From contig JAIUOF010000007.1 of NCBI GenBank assembly GCA_020161355.1, positions 212,717 to 276,716 on the forward strand: a DNA stretch of 64,000 nt. The letters run 5' to 3'. Position 1 is the first letter of the stretch. Each line of letters starts with the position of its first letter. Shown here in pieces: positions 48,080 to 56,664 of this stretch. This DNA is from Bacteroidota bacterium. Lineage in GTDB: Bacteria > Bacteroidota > Bacteroidia > Cytophagales > Spirosomataceae. A program made the translations under genes and the position numbers. The notes beneath the pieces were generated by a model. It saw only the letters and a list, made by a program, of their open reading frames with translations, was not told where the DNA came from and ran no database searches.

Positions 48080-48332
48080 CAGATTTGAGCAGCGTTTTTG
48101 CTCAAAGCCCCCTCCTGCGACGTTAAATTCGACGATTTTGAAGTCGTAGCCCCCTCCAATGAAGTCAAATTCAGCGATATTGAAGTCAAATGACCCTCCT
48201 TCGATGTTAAATTCGGCGAATATGAGATCAAATTACCCCCCTGCGAGGTTAAATTCGACGATTTTGAGATCAAATGACCCTCCTATGAAGTCAAATTCGG
48301 CGAAATCAAAGTCAAATTCGGGGGATTTGAGA
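48080..48332. repeat. 21-bp-register degenerate tandem array B (12 units)
   Basis: Units alternate between type 1 (GTTAAATTCGACGATTTTGA-like) and type 2 (CAAATGACCCTCCT-like), each exactly 21 bp, so the real period is 42 bp. Type 1 units contain a dyad such as ATTCGGCGAAT. Short ORFs on both strands follow the period and are not considered genes. The 80 bp between the epimerase stop and this array show nothing else. Confidence 0.78.
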
Positions 48333-48366
48333 TGTACTATGCCGAAATCTTACCCATAAAATACCT

Positions 48367-48690
48367 CTGAGCTTTTCACTCCTTGCCCGCAGACATTTCA
48401 ATTTGACTTGCAGCTTTTCCACTTGGGTAAATAGCTTTTTCCTTTTTTTATGAAGCTTTTTCCATTTTGCTTACAGCTTTTTCCATTTTGCTTACAGCTT
48501 TTACACTTTTGTGTGAAGCTTTTTCACTTTGTCTTACAGCTTTTACCTTTTGGTATACAGCTTTTACCTTTTGGTATACAGCTTTTACACTTTGTCTTAC
48601 AGCTTTTACATTTTGGTATATAGCTTTTTCCTTTTGGATGAAAGCTTTTACACTTTGTCTTGCAGCTTTTCATTTTTGCTTCTAGCTTAA
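48367..48690. repeat. 21-bp-register tandem array C
   Basis: AGCTTTT recurs at exactly 21-bp steps from 48412 (AGC at 48412, 48433, 48454 and so on to 48664; thirteen consecutive copies) with an outlier in register at 48370. Units read TACAGCTTTT then a variable ACACTTTGTCT, ACCTTTTGGTA or TCCATTTTGCT. Its sequence is unrelated to arrays A and B, but the period is the same. Confidence 0.85.
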
Positions 48691-48988
48691 ATATTTCCCC
48701 AAAACCTCAGCTGATGGAAAAATACCCCGATGTGGAAAAATACAAGCTCAGTATCGATCTGGTGTAGTAACCCCAAAAATGTCATAGCGTACTTTCTGTT
48801 TTTTACCAGATATCAACTGTATGCAGATTCAGGGGCTTTTTTTCATTTAGAATTATTTTAGCATTTAATCAAAACTAATAAATTGCTTCAATTTAATAAT
48901 AATGGGTATTTTTGGGCATAAATGGGTGTCGTTTTAAAAATGAGGTTGTTATTTGGCAAGGCAGGAAATCTAAAAACTTCAACAAACA
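48691..48988. other. Intergenic region upstream of the Crp/Fnr gene
   Basis: About 300 bp of AT-rich sequence with no recognisable gene, RNA or repeat. It should contain the promoter of the Crp/Fnr regulator, but no full consensus was seen. Confidence 0.4.
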
Positions 48989-49567
48989 ATGCAGGATAAA
49001 CTATTTGAATTTATATCAAAATACATCACGCTGAATGAGGATGAGAAGAATGCATTACTTTCTTTAGATCTGTTTCATTCCGTAAAAAAAGGAACGGTTC
49101 TACTCAGAGAAGGACAGCAATCACTGGATAGCTATTTTGTATTAAAAGGTTGTTTCAGGGTTTATTATATCATTGACGGAGAAGAAAAAACCACGGCTTT
49201 TTATACCGAACTTGATGCCTTTACCCCTCATTGTGCTATAAATAAAACTTCTTCAGACTATTATGTAAGTTGTGTGGAAGACAGTATTCTACTGATTTCG
49301 AATGCTGAAATGTCTGTGGAGGTAAACCGTAAATTCCCGAAGTTTGACATCATGTGCAGAATGTTATCTGAAGAATTGCTGGCCAAACAACGCATTGATT
49401 TTGATGAGTTTAAGACTTCATCGCCCGAACAACGCTACCTTAATTTATTACAAAAAAGACCTGATCTTATTCAACGGGTCCCACAACACCAGCTTGCGAG
49501 CTATTTAGGTATAAAACCCCAATCTTTAAGCAGGTTAAGAGCCAGAATCCTTGAAAAAAAGATATAA
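48989..49567 (+). CDS. Crp/Fnr-family transcriptional regulator
   Basis: A 192-aa regulator. The N-terminal cyclic-nucleotide-binding-like domain (about 10-120: GTVLLREGQQSLDSYFVLKGCFRVYY) lacks the typical phosphate-binding RSA motif and has no Fnr-type Cys cluster. The C-terminal helix-turn-helix is in QHQLASYLGIKPQSLSRLRARI. Members of this Bacteroidota subgroup usually control an adjacent gene. Here the two tandem barrel genes downstream share a conserved upstream dyad and are the likely targets. The ligand is unknown. Confidence 0.88.
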   Translation: MQDKLFEFISKYITLNEDEKNALLSLDLFHSVKKGTVLLREGQQSLDSYFVLKGCFRVYYIIDGEEKTTAFYTELDAFTPHCAINKTSSDYYVSCVEDSILLISNAEMSVEVNRKFPKFDIMCRMLSEELLAKQRIDFDEFKTSSPEQRYLNLLQKRPDLIQRVPQHQLASYLGIKPQSLSRLRARILEKKI

Positions 49568-49576
49568 GCTGTATTT

Positions 49577-49587
49577 CTTAACTTAAG
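49577..49587 (+). promoter_or_regulatory. Shared dyad upstream of barrel paralogue 1
   Basis: CTTAACTTAAG followed by GTGAACG, then CAATCTACTTTTG at about 49610. The same arrangement recurs at 50371 before the second paralogue. It is a candidate operator for the adjacent Crp/Fnr protein. Confidence 0.4.
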
Positions 49588-49652
49588 TGAACGATTTGTA
49601 AAATCTCCCCAATCTACTTTTGCAGTATCATTTTACATCAGCAATAATTGAT

Positions 49653-50273
49653 ATGCAAAAGAAAATTTTACAGTTTGTACTTGCCATATTGCTGGCAAGC
49701 GGTTTACAACTGAAAGCACAGCCTACCAGGCAGGACAGCACCTTTAAAAAGTGGTTTGTTGGGAGTACCCTCTATTTGTTAGGTAATTTAGATAAAACCA
49801 ATAACCCGGAGTATATACAATTAAATGCAGGATATAGGATCACCTCAAAGGATGTGGTTTCCTTTAGATTTAAAAGATCCATTTATGCCTGGCCAATAGG
49901 CATCCCTTTTGGGTCATCATCTTTTGATGCTCCCGGAAAAAACTATCCCGGACACGCCCGCATACTTGCACCTACCTTAGGATACCAACGGTTTTGGTGG
50001 AGAGGAGCCTTTACGTCAGTTCAGGCAATGAATGCTTTTGAAAAATATATTGATGAGCATAAAAAGAAGATTGGAAATGGATACACCTTATATCTGGACT
50101 CCTATTTAGGTTACCAGTTTAAGTTTTTTAAAAACCGCTTCTTTTTTGAACCGGCAATAGGAATTAGTTACTGGCCTTTAAGAACTAATGTTCCGGAATC
50201 ATTTAAAGCAGCAGAGAAAAAATGGCCTAACTACTTTATTCAGCCCGGGTTCGATTTTGGGTTTAATTTTTAG
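49653..50273 (+). CDS. Outer-membrane beta-barrel protein, paralogue 1
   Basis: A 206-aa exported protein started at ATG 49653 (MQKKILQFVLAILLASG, signal peptide ending near KAQ). The mature part consists of alternating amphipathic strands (YIQLNAGYRITSKDVVSFRFK, YTLYLDSYLGYQFKFFKNRFFFEPAIGISYW) and ends in FGFNF with a terminal aromatic residue, typical of barrel insertion signals. It is closely similar to the next gene, including RQDSTFKKWFVGS and FNF ends, so the two are tandem duplicates. Function unknown. Confidence 0.8.
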   Translation: MQKKILQFVLAILLASGLQLKAQPTRQDSTFKKWFVGSTLYLLGNLDKTNNPEYIQLNAGYRITSKDVVSFRFKRSIYAWPIGIPFGSSSFDAPGKNYPGHARILAPTLGYQRFWWRGAFTSVQAMNAFEKYIDEHKKKIGNGYTLYLDSYLGYQFKFFKNRFFFEPAIGISYWPLRTNVPESFKAAEKKWPNYFIQPGFDFGFNF

Positions 50274-50370
50274 GATTCTCACCGGGAAAATAAACGAGCA
50301 ACAATAAGCAGGTTATTGAAGAATAAATCCGGGATTAAGAATTTTTGAAAAAAGCAAAGCGTAAATTATC

Positions 50371-50381
50371 CTTGACTTAAG
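50371..50381 (+). promoter_or_regulatory. Shared dyad upstream of barrel paralogue 2
   Basis: CTTGACTTAAG followed by GGAACG and then CAATCTACTTTGG matches the element at 49577 position by position, so the regulatory region was duplicated with the gene and kept. Confidence 0.4.
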
Positions 50382-50446
50382 GGAACGCATCGCAGCTTTT
50401 CATCAATCTACTTTGGAGGAAGATTTTAACATTAATTGAAGTCAAT

Positions 50447-51076
50447 ATGCAAAAGAAAAATCTATGGTTTGCACTTGCCCTGGTGTTGGTAAGTAGTATA
50501 AAGGGGAACGCACAATATGCCGAAACAGACAGCACCTATAAAAAGTGGTTTGTAGGGTCTTCTTTATTTGTTTTATTTGGGAATTTTGATACCGAAAATC
50601 CTCCCAATTTTGTTCAACTCGATATTGGTTACAGGCTCACAGGCAAAGACGTAATCAGATTCTCTCCCAAGACCTGGAAATATGCCTGGCCCAATGGCAT
50701 CCACCCATTTTTTAACAAAGCCTACAAAAAGCCCGAAGAAAAATTTCCGGGCTATGTACGTGAATTTGGAGTTACGGCATCCTATACCCGATTTTTTTGG
50801 AAAGGCTGGTATGCCCAGCTTGATGTAATGCCTGCCTATCAGATTTTTGCGAATGATAATCATAAAAAAATAGACCAAGGTTTTCAGGTCTTCAATTCCT
50901 ATCGTTTCGGTTATCATATCAAACTCTTTAAAGATAAGTTTTTCTTTCAACCCTCCGTTTGTATGACTCATCGAGCGTTTCATACCCGGCTGCCTGATGG
51001 ATTTAAACAATTAGATGACAAATGGTCTAAATTCATCTTTCCTGAGCCGGGACTTAATATCGGATTTAATTTTTAG
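50447..51076 (+). CDS. Outer-membrane beta-barrel protein, paralogue 2
   Basis: A 209-aa protein with a signal peptide (MQKKNLWFALALVLVSSIKGNAQ) and the same motif order as the preceding gene: DSTYKKWFVGSSLFVLFGNFD, VQLDIGYRLTGKDVIRF, YRFGYHIKLFKDKFFFQPSV and a GFNF end. The pair is separated by 173 bp and each copy has its own upstream dyad. It is followed 9 bp later by a small membrane protein gene, probably in the same transcript. Confidence 0.8.
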   Translation: MQKKNLWFALALVLVSSIKGNAQYAETDSTYKKWFVGSSLFVLFGNFDTENPPNFVQLDIGYRLTGKDVIRFSPKTWKYAWPNGIHPFFNKAYKKPEEKFPGYVREFGVTASYTRFFWKGWYAQLDVMPAYQIFANDNHKKIDQGFQVFNSYRFGYHIKLFKDKFFFQPSVCMTHRAFHTRLPDGFKQLDDKWSKFIFPEPGLNIGFNF

Positions 51077-51085
51077 CAGAAAATT

Positions 51086-51529
51086 ATGAATACTCAGAAA
51101 ACACAGGAGGATCTCACGGTCAATGTAAAATTGAAGCTGGCTGCACTATGGACGAGCTTTATGTTTCTCTACAGCTATGTTGATTATTTCCACTTATATA
51201 TGCCGGGTATGATAGAAGATATTCTGAAAGGTAAGGCATATGTATTTGATATTACCCAGGGCTTTATTTTGATGGCACTCGTCTTTGCTTCAATTCCTAT
51301 AATTATGATTTTTCTCTCAGTTGCACTGCCTGCCAGGATAAATCGCCCAACAAATATTATCCTGGCCACCGTCCTGATTCCCTATATGTTGTTTAATCTG
51401 GCGGGAGTGGCATGGATGCACATGGTGTTGGGTGCTGTGGTAGAAGTCATACTTCTGGGTCTGATTATACGTTATGCATGGAAATGGCCTTGTATTGAAA
51501 CTGAAATTAATTCGGGAATTGAGCAGTAG
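51086..51529 (+). CDS. Four-helix membrane protein (DUF6326-like)
   Basis: A 147-aa protein with four transmembrane helices (SFMFLYSYVDYFHLYM, GFILMALVFASIPIIMIFL, TNIILATVLIPYMLFNLAG, VLGAVVEVILLGLIIRY). The pattern LKLAALWTSFMFLYSYVDYF...PGMIEDILKG fits the DUF6326 family, of unknown function. It is close behind barrel paralogue 2 and 49 bp before a serine hydrolase gene. Confidence 0.75.
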   Translation: MNTQKTQEDLTVNVKLKLAALWTSFMFLYSYVDYFHLYMPGMIEDILKGKAYVFDITQGFILMALVFASIPIIMIFLSVALPARINRPTNIILATVLIPYMLFNLAGVAWMHMVLGAVVEVILLGLIIRYAWKWPCIETEINSGIEQ

Positions 51530-51578
51530 CTTTGACAATAAAAATTTAACTAAAAGGATATTAATCAAGCATCATAAT

Positions 51579-52670
51579 ATGAAACTAATTAAGCCAGTCA
51601 ATTACTTATTAATTTTTCTTTTGACCTTATTTATGGTTAGCCAAAAGGTTTCGGCACAAGCCTTAAAGAAGAGAATTGACAAAATAATACTATCGGAAAT
51701 AAAAGACAAAAATGGTCCGGGGGGTGTTTTTATGGTTGCAAAAAATGGAAAACCTATTTATAAAAAAGCATTTGGTAAGGCAAATATAGAATTAGATGTA
51801 GATTTAAAGACTGAGAATGTATTTCAGCTGGGTTCCATGACCAAACAATTTACAGCAATAGCCATTTTAATGTTGGAGGAACAAGGCAAAGTCAATACCA
51901 AAGATAGCATTTCAAAATACATACCTGACTATCCTAATGGTAATACACTTACGATTCATCATTTATTAACGCATACTTCAGGAATAAAAGATTTCACCAA
52001 AATGAAGTCGCTGAAAGAAATTGCCCAAAAAGAAATGACGCCAAAAATGATGGTTGACTTTTTTAAGAATGAACCAGTGGACTTCGCACCCGGTGAAAAA
52101 TTTGATTACAACAATTCCGGGTATGTTGTGTTGGGGTATATTATTGAACTTGTCTCAGGTGAAACTTACGAAGATTTTGTGGGGAAGTACATTTTTCAAA
52201 AACTGGGTATGAGTCAATCACGCTATGCCACTGACCGGCAAATAATATTAAACAGGGCCTATGGTTATCAAAAAAAGGAAAGTGGATATGTCAATAAAAC
52301 CATTATCAATTTTAGTGTTCCCTATTCATCCGGAGCTTTAATGTCAACCCTTGACGACATGCTGAAGTGGCAAACCGCCTTAAATAATGATGTATTGTTA
52401 AAATCAGAAAATTCTAAAAAAGCATTTACCAGATATAGTCTAAATAATAATCAGGAAATTACCTATGGCTATGGCTGGCATTTAAGAGATATTAATGGTG
52501 TGCCTACGAGAGAGCACGGAGGAAGTGTCTTTGGATTTAAAACAATGGCCGTATATATTCCAGGTGAGGATATTTATGTGATTGGCCTGACAAACTGCGA
52601 TTGTAATTCACCTACTAAAATTATCCAGGAAATTGCCAAATTGGTTTTAGATTCAAGTGACAGAAAGTAA
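51579..52670 (+). CDS. Secreted beta-lactamase-fold serine hydrolase (S12 type)
   Basis: A 363-aa exported protein started at ATG 51579, which begins a proper signal peptide (MKLIKPVNYLLIFLLTLFMV...SAQ). Earlier in-frame ATG 51474 lies inside the preceding gene. Catalytic motifs are SMTK (Ser86, Lys89), YNN (Tyr177) and REHGGSVFGF as the third motif. Such class C-like hydrolases are usually peptidases, esterases or penicillin-binding-like enzymes, not resistance genes. It belongs to a run of secreted hydrolases. Confidence 0.88.
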   Translation: MKLIKPVNYLLIFLLTLFMVSQKVSAQALKKRIDKIILSEIKDKNGPGGVFMVAKNGKPIYKKAFGKANIELDVDLKTENVFQLGSMTKQFTAIAILMLEEQGKVNTKDSISKYIPDYPNGNTLTIHHLLTHTSGIKDFTKMKSLKEIAQKEMTPKMMVDFFKNEPVDFAPGEKFDYNNSGYVVLGYIIELVSGETYEDFVGKYIFQKLGMSQSRYATDRQIILNRAYGYQKKESGYVNKTIINFSVPYSSGALMSTLDDMLKWQTALNNDVLLKSENSKKAFTRYSLNNNQEITYGYGWHLRDINGVPTREHGGSVFGFKTMAVYIPGEDIYVIGLTNCDCNSPTKIIQEIAKLVLDSSDRK

Positions 52671-52769
52671 CCCAGCATTCGCGAATACAGAGATACAGTA
52701 ACGAATAGGAGTGGGGTCAATTTTAGCTGTTAAATCTTCTCTTATTCATAAACGTAAACGATTGATATT

Positions 52770-54233
52770 ATGATTAAAATTTCAACCTTTCTTTTTGTAT
52801 GGACAATTTTTATTGCCACCATCGCTTGTTCCCAGAAAAAATCCTTCAAACAACCCATAAGCCGCACAGAAGAGGTAATAATTGATAATAAAAAATTTGA
52901 AGCTTACGAAGGTTTTATAGACGTGCCTGAAAACTACGAAACAGGAAACTCTCAAAGAATTCAGATACCCGTATTTATCATAAAATCTTCCAATAGAAAT
53001 CCTCAGGAACCCGTTTTTTGGCTTGATGGTGGACCCGGAGGAAGCAACATTGTAACCCGAAGGAAAATAGATTTGCCTTCTGCTGCAAGCACCCTGCAAA
53101 ACCACGATTTTGTATGTGTAGGCTATCGTGGGGTGGATGGTTCGGTTAAATTAGCATCTGAGAAACTTACCAAAGCATTTAAAGGATTGGATAATAAATT
53201 ATTAAGTGAAAAATCAATAAAAAATATTAAAGACAGAATAACAGATTATAAAAAGGAATTAAAGGAAAAAAACATTGACATCAACAATTACAACATTCTG
53301 AATGTAATTGAGGATATGGAGACGGTCAGGAAACAAATGGGATATAGAAAAATAAATCTGCTCGCCGTTAGCTACGGTACACGTATTGCTTTGCTCTACA
53401 GCTATAAATACCCGGAAATTATCAATCGGACTTTAATGATAGGAGCAACACCGCCCGGGTATTTTTTAGCAAGACCCGAACAATCAGAAGAAGTGATTGA
53501 AAAATACGATCAGGTTTATAAAGAACAAACAAATACCCACTTTTCTATACAAGAGGCAATGAAAACGGCTTTTGAAAATTTGCCGAAAAGATGGTCTGTA
53601 TTTAAATTAGATGCCGATAAAATAAAAGCAGGTACCGTAAATGCTCTGTATAATGTGGGTTTTGCTGTCTCAGTTTTTGATGCGTACCAAAAAGCAGCAC
53701 TGAATAAAGATTACAGTGGCCTGTTTATGCTGCAGAAGCTTTCGGATATAAGCCACCCCAAAGTCATGGGCGACGTGTATGCCAAAACGGTAAGTGCCGA
53801 TTGGGAAAATGACAAAGATTATGAAAAGGAAATTAGAAACAGCAAGACAATTTTAGGCGGGAACCTATCTTTATTATATGCAGCAACTGCCAAAGAATGG
53901 AATATGGAAAGTATCCCGTCTATCTATCAAAAGTGTCAGAATTCTAATACAGAAACTTTAATCATCAGTGGGAATTTAGACCATAGAACGCCTCCGAATA
54001 TCGTTGAGAAAGAATTGATGCCATATCTTGCCAGAGGCAGGCATATTATCCTGAAAAATAGTTCGCATATTGATATCTTGTCGATTGTGATGAAAAACCA
54101 AACCCTGCTTCAAAACTATTTCAACGACGGCAAAATAGACGAAACTAAAATAGAAGTTCCTGAAAAAGTGGATTTTACTCCTAAATTAAAAATGAGCAAA
54201 ACTAAAATATTTCTGTTTGGGATTGTGAAATAA
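52770..54233 (+). CDS. Secreted alpha/beta-hydrolase, S33/tripeptidyl-aminopeptidase-like
   Basis: A 487-aa lipoprotein (lipobox TIACS). The fold is marked by VFWLDGGPGGSNI (oxyanion), the nucleophile Ser201 in LAVSYGTRIALL, Asp in LIISGNLDHRTPP and His in NSSHIDIL. A helical lid lies at about 240-380. This arrangement is that of proline iminopeptidase and tripeptidyl aminopeptidase relatives acting in the envelope. It lies between two beta-lactamase-fold genes on the same strand. Confidence 0.85.
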   Translation: MIKISTFLFVWTIFIATIACSQKKSFKQPISRTEEVIIDNKKFEAYEGFIDVPENYETGNSQRIQIPVFIIKSSNRNPQEPVFWLDGGPGGSNIVTRRKIDLPSAASTLQNHDFVCVGYRGVDGSVKLASEKLTKAFKGLDNKLLSEKSIKNIKDRITDYKKELKEKNIDINNYNILNVIEDMETVRKQMGYRKINLLAVSYGTRIALLYSYKYPEIINRTLMIGATPPGYFLARPEQSEEVIEKYDQVYKEQTNTHFSIQEAMKTAFENLPKRWSVFKLDADKIKAGTVNALYNVGFAVSVFDAYQKAALNKDYSGLFMLQKLSDISHPKVMGDVYAKTVSADWENDKDYEKEIRNSKTILGGNLSLLYAATAKEWNMESIPSIYQKCQNSNTETLIISGNLDHRTPPNIVEKELMPYLARGRHIILKNSSHIDILSIVMKNQTLLQNYFNDGKIDETKIEVPEKVDFTPKLKMSKTKIFLFGIVK

Positions 54234-54278
54234 TGCATTGAAATAACGGGTTATTGCCCATAATGTAAAAATTAATAA

Positions 54279-55358
54279 ATGAGAATAATAGCAACAATTT
54301 TAACTCTTTTTACTACCTCATTAAGCTTTGGACAAAGGTCGATCCAATTTGCTGATTCTCTGCGACAGGTCTGTAAAATTCCGGAGATTAGCTATGCTGT
54401 AGTTGACCCAAAATCCATATTGGAAATTGCGGCATTAGGACTACATTCCGTTGACTTGCCGGATCAGGCCACATTAAATGACCGGTTTCACATTGGCTCA
54501 AACACCAAAGCAATGACTGCCTTTATGATTGCCAAATATGTGGAAAAAGGAAGGTTGAAATGGACAACCCGATTCTTTGATTTGTTTCCTGAATGGAAAG
54601 AAAAAAGCAAACCCGAATATTCAGAAATTACATTACAGGAATTATTATCACATCGGGCAGGTATATGGCCATTCCAGGGAGAAGGCGATCCAACTATACC
54701 CGACTTCAAAGGAACCAACCCGGAAAAAAGAAAGCAATTTGGCCAGTTTGTGTTAACCTTAGACCCTGTAAACCCCGATGAACCTAATGCATTCATTTAT
54801 TCCAATGCCGGATATACACTGGCTACATTAATGCTGGAAAAGGTATCAGGTAAAAGTTGGGAGCAGTTGGTTGAAAAAGTATTCAATGAGGATTTAAAGC
54901 TGAATGTAAAATTATCATGGCCGGAAAACCAAAAACAAAAAGATACCTGGGGTCATCAATCCGAAAACGGCAAACTCATTCCTGTTCCGTCCACCGTTGA
55001 TTATCATTTAGATTATACAGAACCGGCTGGCGATATCAATATCAAGTTGCAAGACTTTGCAAAGTTTATCCAATTGAATTTACAAGGGTTATCGGGGCAT
55101 AATAATTATCTAAATGCAAAAACATACCAGTTTATTCACAAAGGATTTGAAAAATATTCTTTGGGCTGGTATAATATTGTCGAAAACGAACAAGAACTAT
55201 CCGTACATTCGGGGACGGGTGCATTTACTTATTTCACTATTGTGCACATCGACAGGTTAAAAAATAGGGCCTACATCATTTTTACAAATTCATTTAATCA
55301 AGACACGCAAAATGGGGTAAGGCTATTGATGAGGAGGTTAAAACAAAATTACGAGTGA
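54279..55358 (+). CDS. Secreted beta-lactamase-fold serine hydrolase, second copy
   Basis: A 359-aa exported protein (signal peptide MRIIATILTLFTTSLSFG). The SxxK motif is SNTK (Ser74, Lys77), the YxN motif is YSNAGYT and the third motif is HSGTGAF. It is only distantly similar to the hydrolase at 51579, so not a recent duplicate. The 3' end overlaps a possible GTG start of the next frame, but the true start of the next gene is probably downstream. Confidence 0.85.
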   Translation: MRIIATILTLFTTSLSFGQRSIQFADSLRQVCKIPEISYAVVDPKSILEIAALGLHSVDLPDQATLNDRFHIGSNTKAMTAFMIAKYVEKGRLKWTTRFFDLFPEWKEKSKPEYSEITLQELLSHRAGIWPFQGEGDPTIPDFKGTNPEKRKQFGQFVLTLDPVNPDEPNAFIYSNAGYTLATLMLEKVSGKSWEQLVEKVFNEDLKLNVKLSWPENQKQKDTWGHQSENGKLIPVPSTVDYHLDYTEPAGDINIKLQDFAKFIQLNLQGLSGHNNYLNAKTYQFIHKGFEKYSLGWYNIVENEQELSVHSGTGAFTYFTIVHIDRLKNRAYIIFTNSFNQDTQNGVRLLMRRLKQNYE

Positions 55359-55423
55359 AAATAAGATTTTTGGGCGAACCAATTTTTATTTATTTAAAAC
55401 CAGAATTTAAAAACAACTATTAC

Positions 55424-56191
55424 ATGAAAAATCTTAAAATATTATTAACGCTTTTGGTCTTTTCTTCAAAGCCCATATTCGGTCAAAAGATGGATACCCT
55501 TCTGATAAATCCTGAAAATCTAAAAATAGACCAACTCCAGATGGGTAAATCACAGTATTTGGTATATGTTCTCAATGATAAAAATGCACCCAAATCAAGT
55601 ATTCAAATCTGGAGCATCGAAGTGAAGAAAGAAACCTACAAAGACCAAAATGCCATTACAATTTACCAAAACTGGGAGGGAAAAGATACCATTATACATA
55701 CCGCAAAGTCTGTTTCTTTGGCTGGAAATTTTAAGCCGGTTTACCATGAAAGTTGGTGGAATAAAAGGGGGAAACAAGTTTTTAAAGAAGATGAAAAGAA
55801 ACTTTGGATCAACAATCTCGAAGTAAGTTCCGGAGAGACGGACAAACAAAAAAAATCTGTATATAACTCTTTTGTTTCAGCGAAAGATTATTTTCTTAAT
55901 TGGCATCTGGACTTGGAGGTTTTTAATATGCTTCCTTTAAGAAAAAACTCAACATTTCTGATTCCTTTTTATGAGTTTGGATACGATAAACCACGGAATA
56001 TTCCTTATACCGTTATAGCTGAAGATGATTTGATTTTTAATGGACAAAAAATAAAATGCTGGCTCTTAAAACATGAGGAAAAAGGAAACAGAGAGCTCTT
56101 TTGGATAAGCAAATCTTCTCAAGAGGTTCTGAAAATGGAACAGCTGATCAATGACAAAATGTATAGATATAAGCTAAAACTAATACATTGA
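55424..56191 (+). CDS. Secreted protein of unknown function
   Basis: A 255-aa protein from ATG 55424 with a signal peptide (MKNLKILLTLLVFSSKPIFGQ). A GTG at 55355 would place 23 non-signal residues in front. The beta-rich body (YVLNDKNAPKSSIQIWSIEVKKE, IPYTVIAEDDLIFNGQKIKCWLLKHEEKG, FWISKSSQEVLKMEQ) resembles DUF3108/outer-membrane lipid-binding-like folds, without a firm family. It ends the hydrolase run. Confidence 0.68.
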   Translation: MKNLKILLTLLVFSSKPIFGQKMDTLLINPENLKIDQLQMGKSQYLVYVLNDKNAPKSSIQIWSIEVKKETYKDQNAITIYQNWEGKDTIIHTAKSVSLAGNFKPVYHESWWNKRGKQVFKEDEKKLWINNLEVSSGETDKQKKSVYNSFVSAKDYFLNWHLDLEVFNMLPLRKNSTFLIPFYEFGYDKPRNIPYTVIAEDDLIFNGQKIKCWLLKHEEKGNRELFWISKSSQEVLKMEQLINDKMYRYKLKLIH

Positions 56192-56664
56192 ACGGCCTCT
56201 CGGGAATTTATTCAGACAAATTTTGAGTATAAAATTTAGGGCTTTCATTCATTGCCTCACACTAAAAGAAGCCCTTTGGCCAAAGTAATATTTAACCGCA
56301 GTTTTGGTTTGAGGTTTTAAATAATCCATGTCAAAAAAGTATAAATTTAAAGATTGATTTTACTTAAAAGCATTTCTTCCCTGGCGGGCAAGATGTCAAG
56401 AGAAAAATTGATTTCGAAAATCCCAAAAATCTATAGGCCGAAAAAGAAAAATCACTAATTTTGATTACTAAGAAATCAAAACACGGGATCAATGAGACAA
56501 ATATTTACGGAAATAACTTTTCATAGTTTAAGTGCTCATTTTCAGTCGATTATTTCATTTCAGTGATTAGGTGCAAATGAAATATTTAGCAAATCTAAAA
56601 ATGGATTCGGTAGATCTGGATGGTTACAATCCACCCTGCTCATAAAAGCAAAAACATAACAGCA
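56192..56664. other. Intergenic region before rsgA-like gene
   Basis: About 470 bp of AT-rich sequence. I see no gene, RNA, tandem repeat or clear terminator. A few short palindromic stretches do not form a pattern. Confidence 0.4.

Noticed and set aside
47995..48685. ORFs with NLTS-, KSN- or LTAF-type repeats
   Set aside because: By-products of tandem arrays B and C for the same reason.
51579..55358. Antibiotic-resistance beta-lactamases
   Set aside because: SxxK/YxN hydrolases of this kind are a broad class and no resistance-specific signature was seen.
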